Part shown: positions 1-4,596 of the stretch, one piece after another | How positions within the stretch are numbered: position 1 is the stretch's first letter | Layout of the letters: each line of letters opens with the position of its first letter | DNA from: Chloroflexota bacterium | Lineage (GTDB): Bacteria > Chloroflexota > Dehalococcoidia > SZUA-161 > SpSt-899 | Assembly (NCBI GenBank): GCA_018725425.1 | Contig: QLUL01000054.1 | Location: 1-7,161, forward strand | DNA length: 7,161 nucleotides | Direction of reading: 5' to 3' | Translations under genes and position numbers: made by a program | The notes under the pieces: generated by a model | What the model was told of the DNA's origin: nothing | What the model saw: only the letters and a program-made list of their open reading frames with translations | The model's database searches: none

Positions 1-1629
1 CACAGCCTCTCGGCATGGGAACGGATATACCTCCTGGTCGATCCGGGAAGCTTCCAGGGACTTGACCAGGCTGCCGGGGCCGCGGAACCGGCTCGCCTGT
101 TGGGCAATGTCGCTTATCAGCAGCGCATACGTGAGGCTCAGGAAAGGACCGGACTGTCCGAGGCAGTGGTTACCGGCATTTGTACCATCGGCGGTAACCC
201 CGCCGTGCTGGCGGTGCTTGACTTTGGGTTCCTCGGCGGTAACATGGGCATGGTGGTGGGTGATCGAATAGCTAAGGCATTCGAGATAGCAATGAGAAGG
301 AAGCTCCCCGTGGTTACCGTGGTTTCATCGGGTGGTGCTAGAATTGAGGAAGGGGTTATTTCCCTGATGCAGATGGCCAGGACGGTGATGGCGGCAAAGA
401 AGCTGCAAGCCCGTCGCTTGCCACATATCTCGGTCTTAACTCATCCCACCACGGGTGAGGTTTATGCCAGCTTCGCCAATCTCGGCAACCTCATTATCGC
501 CGAGCCCAAAGCGATGATTGGATTTGCCCCCTTATCCGTGATCCGGTCGAGAGTCCAGAGTCCAGAGTCCAGAGTCCAGAGTCACGGGGAGGGGGACTCC
601 AGACTCCAGACTCCAGACTCCAGACCCGCAGAGATGGACCACACCGCCGAATCTCACCTGGAGCATGGGCTGGTGGACCAGATCGTTGATCGAACTCGAC
701 TTCGCCACCTGGTCTCCATCACCTTAGATCTGCTCAGTTCCCGGTACCGACTGGGGATGAGGAAAAAGGTACGCCCATATCTTGCCCCCACTCATCCGCA
801 GGAGCAGGCATGGCAAGCTGTTCAATTAGCCCGACATGCCGAGCGGCCCACCTCAATGGACTATATTACCCGGATCACCTCAACCTTCATTGAGATTCAT
901 GGGGACCGCTCCCACAGTGATGATCCAGCCATCGTATGTGGATTGGCTGAGCTTGGGGGAGAGGCCGTGGTGATCATCGGGCAACAGCGGGACCGCAATG
1001 AAGGACACACTGCACCGGAGGGCTTTCGCAAGGCACAGCGCGCCATGAGGCTGGCAGCCAGGTTCGATTTGCCCCTGATAAATCTTATTGATACCCCCGG
1101 CGCCTATCCGGGAGCGGAATCGGAGCAAAGAGGGATCGGGAATGCCATTGCCTCTACTATGGCTCTCCTCGCCGACATCCCGACGCCGGTGATTTCGGTA
1201 ATCATCGGACAGGGAGGGAGCGAGGGAGCTCTGGCGCTCGGTATCGCCGACCGGGTTCTCATCATGGAAAAAGCATTCCTTTCGGTGATCTCCCCCGAGA
1301 GAGCGGCCTCCATCTTCTTCAGGGATGTCAAAAGGGCAGAGGAACTTGCCTCAGCCTTAAGGCTGACGGCAGCCGACTGTAAACGGCTTGGGGTGGCCGA
1401 CATTGTGGTTCCGGAGCCCGAAGGTGGGGCTCATACCGACCCGGAGGAGGCCGCCCGGATGCTGCGGAACCTCATTCTCCGGGAACTCCTTCAGATTCAG
1501 ACGCAATCCCCCACCAAGCTGGTTAGATCCCGGTACAAGCGATTTCGTTATCTGGGCGGACGGACTTCGCTTCTGAGGGGGGTATTCTCCAGGCAAGCGG
1601 CGCAGATAGGGATAAGGGTTAAGGGCTAA
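1..1629 (+). CDS. accDA: Acetyl-CoA carboxylase carboxyltransferase, fused beta (AccD) and alpha (AccA) subunits, 5' end cut off
   Basis: The frame is open from base 1, so the gene starts upstream; 542 residues are visible. The TTG at 100 is internal, because homology (ERIYLLVDPGSF) continues before it. Residues 1 to about 235 match AccD: LDFGFLGGNMGMVVG, SSGGARIEEG, SLMQMARTV and IIAEPKAMIGFA. The AccD zinc finger would lie upstream of the window. Residues about 250-530 match AccA: HGDRSHSDDPAIV, APEGFRKAQRAM, IDTPGAYPG, GGSEGALALG and VISPERAASI. By family knowledge the enzyme moves the carboxyl group from carboxybiotin to acetyl-CoA, making malonyl-CoA for fatty acid synthesis in the cytoplasm; AccB and AccC are not in the window. 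Three things are odd. A heptad repeat element is translated in frame (residues 184-209). Both Gly-Gly pairs thought to form oxyanion holes are changed (TGEV, SEGA). The last codons and stop lie in another heptad run. The fold assignment is firm; acetyl-CoA as substrate is inferred. Confidence 0.88.
   Translation, partial: HSLSAWERIYLLVDPGSFQGLDQAAGAAEPARLLGNVAYQQRIREAQERTGLSEAVVTGICTIGGNPAVLAVLDFGFLGGNMGMVVGDRIAKAFEIAMRRKLPVVTVVSSGGARIEEGVISLMQMARTVMAAKKLQARRLPHISVLTHPTTGEVYASFANLGNLIIAEPKAMIGFAPLSVIRSRVQSPESRVQSHGEGDSRLQTPDSRPAEMDHTAESHLEHGLVDQIVDRTRLRHLVSITLDLLSSRYRLGMRKKVRPYLAPTHPQEQAWQAVQLARHAERPTSMDYITRITSTFIEIHGDRSHSDDPAIVCGLAELGGEAVVIIGQQRDRNEGHTAPEGFRKAQRAMRLAARFDLPLINLIDTPGAYPGAESEQRGIGNAIASTMALLADIPTPVISVIIGQGGSEGALALGIADRVLIMEKAFLSVISPERAASIFFRDVKRAEELASALRLTAADCKRLGVADIVVPEPEGGAHTDPEEAARMLRNLILRELLQIQTQSPTKLVRSRYKRFRYLGGRTSLLRGVFSRQAAQIGIRVKG
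550..627. repeat. Heptanucleotide repeat element with two arms and a G-rich spacer, inside accDA
   Basis: The left arm is four perfect AGAGTCC units (550-577) plus AGAGTCA (578-584). The spacer is CGGGGAGGGG (585-594). The right arm is four perfect GACTCCA units (595-622) and a partial GACCC (623-627). GAGTC blocks of the left arm can pair with GACTC blocks of the right arm, separated by two-base mismatches, giving an interrupted stem. The total is 78 bp, exactly 26 codons, so the accDA frame is kept. The translated product is a low-complexity Arg/Ser/Gln/Pro stretch (RVQSPES-like units). Confidence 0.9.
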
Positions 1630-1645
1630 GGGCTATGCGCTAACT
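1604..1645. repeat. Degenerate heptanucleotide run over the accDA stop codon
   Basis: Six consecutive 7-bp units are in phase: AGATAGG, GATAAGG, GTTAAGG, GCTAAGG, GCTATGC and GCTAACT. The run encodes the last residues of AccDA and its TAA stop (1627-1629), then continues into the intergenic region. There is no G-rich spacer or second arm, so this is simpler than the other two heptad loci. Confidence 0.7.
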
Positions 1646-1724
1646 TTAAAAATTAGGATTGTTTCAAGATTATGTGATGAAGTGATGATTGGTGACTTCC
1701 GATAACACGGTAAACATATTATAC

Positions 1725-1731
1725 GAGGAGG
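1725..1731 (+). promoter_or_regulatory. Strong Shine-Dalgarno for the small membrane-protein ORF
   Basis: GAGGAGG ends 10 bases before the ATG at 1742. It is the main reason to take the small ORF seriously. Confidence 0.7.
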
Positions 1732-1741
1732 CAATTGAGAA

Positions 1742-1927
1742 ATGTCTGTGAAAAATGACATTGGGTGGTATATACTCGCTATAGTTGCTTTTCCTACTAT
1801 CCTCATGCTTGCAGATGCCTATATTGCGTATATTGGTTATAAAAAAGGTGGAAGTGAACTGAGAGGAATATCTGGTTTTCGCAGATGCATCATAGCTCTT
1901 ACTGTTCACCAAATACGCCATTGGTAG
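1742..1927 (+). CDS. Small hypothetical single-helix membrane protein (61 aa)
   Basis: I do not recognise this protein. It starts at an ATG 10 bases after GAGGAGG. Residues about 8-33 (beginning GWYILAIVAFPTILML) form one long hydrophobic segment containing an internal Asp. A basic, Gly-containing stretch follows (YKKGG) and then a tail rich in Arg and His that ends in HW. The polarity suggests one membrane-spanning helix with the positive tail in the cytoplasm. The coding sequence is clearly more AT-rich than accDA or the aminomutase gene. Its stop is only a few bases before another Shine-Dalgarno, so it probably shares a message with the aminomutase. It could instead be a chance ORF or the remnant of a longer membrane protein; no homology supports it. 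Confidence 0.5.
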   Translation: MSVKNDIGWYILAIVAFPTILMLADAYIAYIGYKKGGSELRGISGFRRCIIALTVHQIRHW

Positions 1928-1930
1928 CAT

Positions 1931-1937
1931 GAGGAGG
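1931..1937 (+). promoter_or_regulatory. Shine-Dalgarno ahead of the short ORF that overlaps the aminomutase start
   Basis: GAGGAGG lies 4 bases before the ATG at 1942 and 1 base before the ATG at 1939. It is 65 bases from the annotated aminomutase ATG at 2003, too far to serve it directly. That ATG has only a weaker GGGAGAG about 8 bases upstream (1988-1994). The strong site therefore belongs to the short ORF. Confidence 0.6.
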
Positions 1938-1941
1938 AATG

Positions 1942-2016
1942 ATGAAAAGACGCAACTATTCAGGCTTTTGGCTGGCCCAGAAGCAGTGGGAGAGAGAATT
2001 GAATGGACAAATCTAG
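1942..2016 (+). CDS. Very short ORF (24 aa), possible leader or frameshifted N-terminus of the aminomutase
   Basis: This ORF starts at the ATG at 1942 (the adjacent ATG at 1939 would add one Met) behind a strong Shine-Dalgarno. It ends at the TAG at 2014-2016, 14 bases inside the downstream gene and in a different frame. The peptide begins MKRRNYSGFWLAQKQWE and has an ordinary protein-like composition with two Trp. The aminomutase frame has a TGA at 2000-2002, directly before its own ATG, so it cannot extend upstream. Two readings are possible: a translated leader that couples translation into the aminomutase gene, or the true N-terminus separated by a one-base frameshift (genuine or a sequencing error). 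I cannot choose between them from sequence alone. Confidence 0.4.
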   Translation: MKRRNYSGFWLAQKQWERELNGQI

Positions 2017-3790
2017 ATTTAATCCTCACTACCTCAAGGCTACAAATCCTCTGATTTTTGCCATTGCCCAAAAAGGAAGCAGCATAGATGGGTTGCGCAG
2101 TGAGCTCTCTGGGCTGGTGCACCAGATGGAGTTTAATGCCACCCAGGACGTGACGCACCGAGATGTGGCCTCCCTTGCCAGGGTGCGGGATTGTGCTCAG
2201 GTCCTGAAAAACATGTTAAAAAAGAGAGCCGACGATCTGGCAGGGTTCAGCATGGTACAAGCTATTTGGGACATCGGCACCAACACCCCTCGGCCTGACT
2301 TAGGACCCGCTTTCTATGCGGAATTACTATACCTCCTGCGGGGGCTTGAAGGACAGGGACCGCGCAAGGCCTTTGAAAATGTTCATCTTTCCGGCATCAG
2401 CCAGCTTAAAGGCCGGCCTGCATCCATCGAACGTTCAGCACAACTTGATCACTTGGGTGCCGAGATTAACCGTTGGCTACCCCGATATCCCTATGGTCTC
2501 CATAAGGAGGCGGTCAAGCGCCGGAAAGGACGGCGAGACAAGATACTGAAAGTATTGGGCGCATCCCTCAAGGAGTGGCAGGACTGGCATTGGCAAATCA
2601 AACACATCGTCCGGGATGTGGAGAGCCTGGACCGCCTGGTTCAACTGACCGCTCAACAAAAACAAGCGGTAACAAAAGCCTGCCAGAACCGACTGCCGTT
2701 CGGAATAACCCCCTACTACCTCTCCCTGATGGACGAAGAGCTTAGCGATAGAGATGCGTCCGTCCGGGCTCAAGTCCTGCCCCCCATGGACTACGTCATG
2801 CGGCTCTCCGCAGTGCAGGATAGGTCGAGCCTTGATTTCATGAGGGAGGAAGACACCTCCCCGTTTGACCTGATCACGCGCCGCTATCCCGCGATTTGCA
2901 TCCTGAAGCCCTTCAACACCTGTCCACAGATCTGTGTCTATTGCCAGCGGAACTGGGAAATCGACGAGGCCATGGACAGCAAGGCCTTTGCCGGTATGGA
3001 TCAGATCGAGGCGGCGATCAAATGGATCGGTGACCACCCGGCTATCCATGAAGTCCTCATCACTGGCGGCGACCCAGTGGCCATGGAGGACGCAACCTTG
3101 TTGGACATCTTAGAAAAGGTTGCTGCTATTCCGACTGTTGAGCGAATACGGATTGGCACCAGAACGCCGGTCACCATTCCCATGCGCATCACCCCCGAGT
3201 TGGCCGATATCGTGGGCCGATTTCGCGAACTGGGCAAGAGAGAAGTGTGTGTGGTCACCCATGTGCAGCATCCTTACGAGATTACTCCTGACATGGTGAC
3301 CGCCATTAACCAGTTCCGCATGCGGGGCATCCCGGTCTACAACCAGCTAGTCTACACTTTCTATATATCGAAACGGTTCGCGGCCGTCGCCCTCAGGCGA
3401 TATTTGAGACTGATCGGTATAGAGTCGTATTATACCTTCAACACCAAAGGTAAGGAGGAAACATTGACCTATCGTGTGCCCCTTGCCAGGCTTATGCAAG
3501 AACAACAGGAAGAGGCCAGACTCATGCCCGGTATAGTGCGGTCAGACGAGGCAGTCATCAATCTCCCCAGACTGGGGAAACATTACCTGAAGTTACGAGA
3601 ACAACGAGATCTGCTCTCGATACTTCGTGACGGCTCCAGGGTCTATGAATTCCTTTCATGGGAGAAGAACATTTCCGAGAACACCCCAACCTATGTATAC
3701 ACGGATGTACCTATCTTAGATTACCTCGAACGCCTGGAACAGGTAGGAGAAACCGTATCGGATTACGAGACGGTCTGGTATTATTTTTAG
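2003..3790 (+). CDS. KamA-family radical SAM aminomutase, probably glutamate 2,3-aminomutase, with an N-terminal extension
   Basis: The protein has 595 residues. The KamA core starts near residue 190 with EWQDWHWQ (191-198) and ITPYYLSLMDE (about 234-244). The [4Fe-4S]/SAM motif is C307-P-Q-I-C311-V-Y-C314, and the SAM-binding GGDP is at 355-358. RIGTRTPVTIPMRITPEL and VVTHVQHPYEIT match lysine 2,3-aminomutase closely. R316 aligns with the substrate-carboxylate Arg, and K526 (in NLPRLGK) with the PLP-binding Lys. The two Asp that bind the lysine side chain in KamA are replaced by K482 and N520. As I recall, this is the pattern of glutamate 2,3-aminomutase, which makes beta-glutamate, a compatible solute. 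The C-terminal zinc cysteines of KamA are absent. Residues 1 to about 185 form a mainly helical, unrecognised extension; typical family members have about 420 residues. The family is certain, the substrate a reasoned prediction. The start is the ATG directly after an in-frame TGA. Confidence 0.88.
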   Translation: MDKSRFNPHYLKATNPLIFAIAQKGSSIDGLRSELSGLVHQMEFNATQDVTHRDVASLARVRDCAQVLKNMLKKRADDLAGFSMVQAIWDIGTNTPRPDLGPAFYAELLYLLRGLEGQGPRKAFENVHLSGISQLKGRPASIERSAQLDHLGAEINRWLPRYPYGLHKEAVKRRKGRRDKILKVLGASLKEWQDWHWQIKHIVRDVESLDRLVQLTAQQKQAVTKACQNRLPFGITPYYLSLMDEELSDRDASVRAQVLPPMDYVMRLSAVQDRSSLDFMREEDTSPFDLITRRYPAICILKPFNTCPQICVYCQRNWEIDEAMDSKAFAGMDQIEAAIKWIGDHPAIHEVLITGGDPVAMEDATLLDILEKVAAIPTVERIRIGTRTPVTIPMRITPELADIVGRFRELGKREVCVVTHVQHPYEITPDMVTAINQFRMRGIPVYNQLVYTFYISKRFAAVALRRYLRLIGIESYYTFNTKGKEETLTYRVPLARLMQEQQEEARLMPGIVRSDEAVINLPRLGKHYLKLREQRDLLSILRDGSRVYEFLSWEKNISENTPTYVYTDVPILDYLERLEQVGETVSDYETVWYYF

Positions 3791-3806
3791 ACCCGCTTTC
3801 CCCAAT

Positions 3807-4574
3807 TCAGTCCCTCTTTCTGGACTCAAAGGCCTCCAGTTGCTCCTGCCTTTCCTTAGTGAACACGCAAGCCAGGCAAGCCTCGATCTCGTAATCCATC
3901 AACGCCTCCAGGCTGGTCTCTCCCCGCGCAAGGTTCAGTCCTCTTTTAATCATCTTGATGGAAAAGGCTGAATTCTTGGCAATCTTTCTCGCCATCTCCC
4001 TTGTTGTTTCCATCAATTGATCAAGTGGGACGGCCTTGTTGACCAGCCCGATCCTTTCTGCTTCTTTTCCATTGATAAACTCGGCGGTGAAAATAAGCTC
4101 TTTTGCCTTTCCAGGGCCGATGAGATCCTGCACCAATCTCATTGCCCCTCCTGTAACGGAGGAAGTAACGCTTGCCTCAGGTGAGCCAATCTTTGCGTCC
4201 TCAGCGGCAATGCGTATATCACAGGCGAGCGCCAGTTCATATCCTGAACCCAGGGCATAACCATTTATGGCAGCAATGGTGGCCTTTTCAAATCGCATGA
4301 GCTTCCGCGACGCCTCCTGCAGCTCAGTCAGATAGTCACGATATTCCTCAATAGTTCTGGTCTTCGATTCCTTCAGATCCGCTCCCGTTGAAAAAGCCCT
4401 TCCCTCCCCGGTGATGATCAGCGCCTTGACCTGGGGATCGTTCTTTGCTTCCTCCAGAGCTTCCTGGAATTCGAGCCACAACTGCTTATTCATAGCGTTC
4501 AAAACCCGGGGCCGATTCAGTTTGACGGTCGCAATTCCTTCCCCTTTCTCATAAATGATGCATTCAAAAGCCAT
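3807..4574 (-). CDS. Enoyl-CoA hydratase/isomerase (crotonase) family protein
   Basis: A 255-residue protein of normal crotonase length. The ATG at 4574 is chosen because AAAGGAGG sits 4 bases upstream and the homology starts right there; a start at 4622 would overlap the preceding gene. Motifs in order are LNRPRVLNAM (19-28), the oxyanion-hole segment GRAFSTGADL (58-67), NGYALGSGYELALACDI (104-120) and SPEAS (131-135). Both catalytic Glu of classical hydratases are present as E113 and E133. The usual Gly at the second oxyanion position is Ser110; that site works through a backbone amide, so activity is probably kept. The common PG-GGT loop after E133 reads SVTSSVTGGAMRL instead, which marks a subfamily other than the standard FadB-type hydratase. 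It presumably hydrates or isomerises an enoyl-CoA in the cytoplasm. The exact substrate is unknown. It lies 22 bp behind the acyl-CoA synthetase gene and converges with the aminomutase gene 16 bp away. Confidence 0.88.
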   Translation of the reverse strand: MAFECIIYEKGEGIATVKLNRPRVLNAMNKQLWLEFQEALEEAKNDPQVKALIITGEGRAFSTGADLKESKTRTIEEYRDYLTELQEASRKLMRFEKATIAAINGYALGSGYELALACDIRIAAEDAKIGSPEASVTSSVTGGAMRLVQDLIGPGKAKELIFTAEFINGKEAERIGLVNKAVPLDQLMETTREMARKIAKNSAFSIKMIKRGLNLARGETSLEALMDYEIEACLACVFTKERQEQLEAFESRKRD

Positions 4575-4578
4575 CTCG

Positions 4579-4586
4579 CCTCCTTT
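4579..4586 (-). promoter_or_regulatory. Shine-Dalgarno that fixes the crotonase start
   Basis: On the minus strand this reads AAAGGAGG, 4 bases before the ATG at 4574. It decides against the longer in-frame start at 4622, which has no such signal and overlaps the upstream gene by 26 bases. Confidence 0.8.
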
Positions 4587-4596
4587 CCAGTGAGGA

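Noticed and set aside
550..627. Heptad runs as a CRISPR array or G-quadruplex
   Set aside because: Units are 7 bp without unique spacers, and there are only two adjacent G-runs, too few for an intramolecular quadruplex.
1689..1722. Promoter with TATTAT (1717-1722) ahead of the small ORF
   Set aside because: The best -35-like match, TTGGTG (1689-1694), is 22 bp away, and transcription would begin within the Shine-Dalgarno.
1630..1741. Terminator or RNA gene after accDA
   Set aside because: No stable stem followed by T residues and no tRNA-like or riboswitch-like fold is visible. Beyond the heptad run nothing in this gap is supported.
1670..2158. 162-codon ORF on the minus strand over the small-ORF region
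   Set aside because: It overlaps the aminomutase start and the small membrane ORF, has no ribosome binding site I can see, and its product is low-complexity Ser/Asn-rich with no recognisable motif.
2477..3049. 190-codon minus-strand ORF
   Set aside because: It lies antisense to the aminomutase, including its CxxxCxxC region, and resembles no protein family.
3809..3826. Small inverted repeat AGTCC / GGACT near the convergent gene ends, as a terminator
   Set aside because: Only 5 bp of stem with an 8-base loop, inside the crotonase coding end and without a T-run. Its likeness to the GAGTCC heptads is probably chance.
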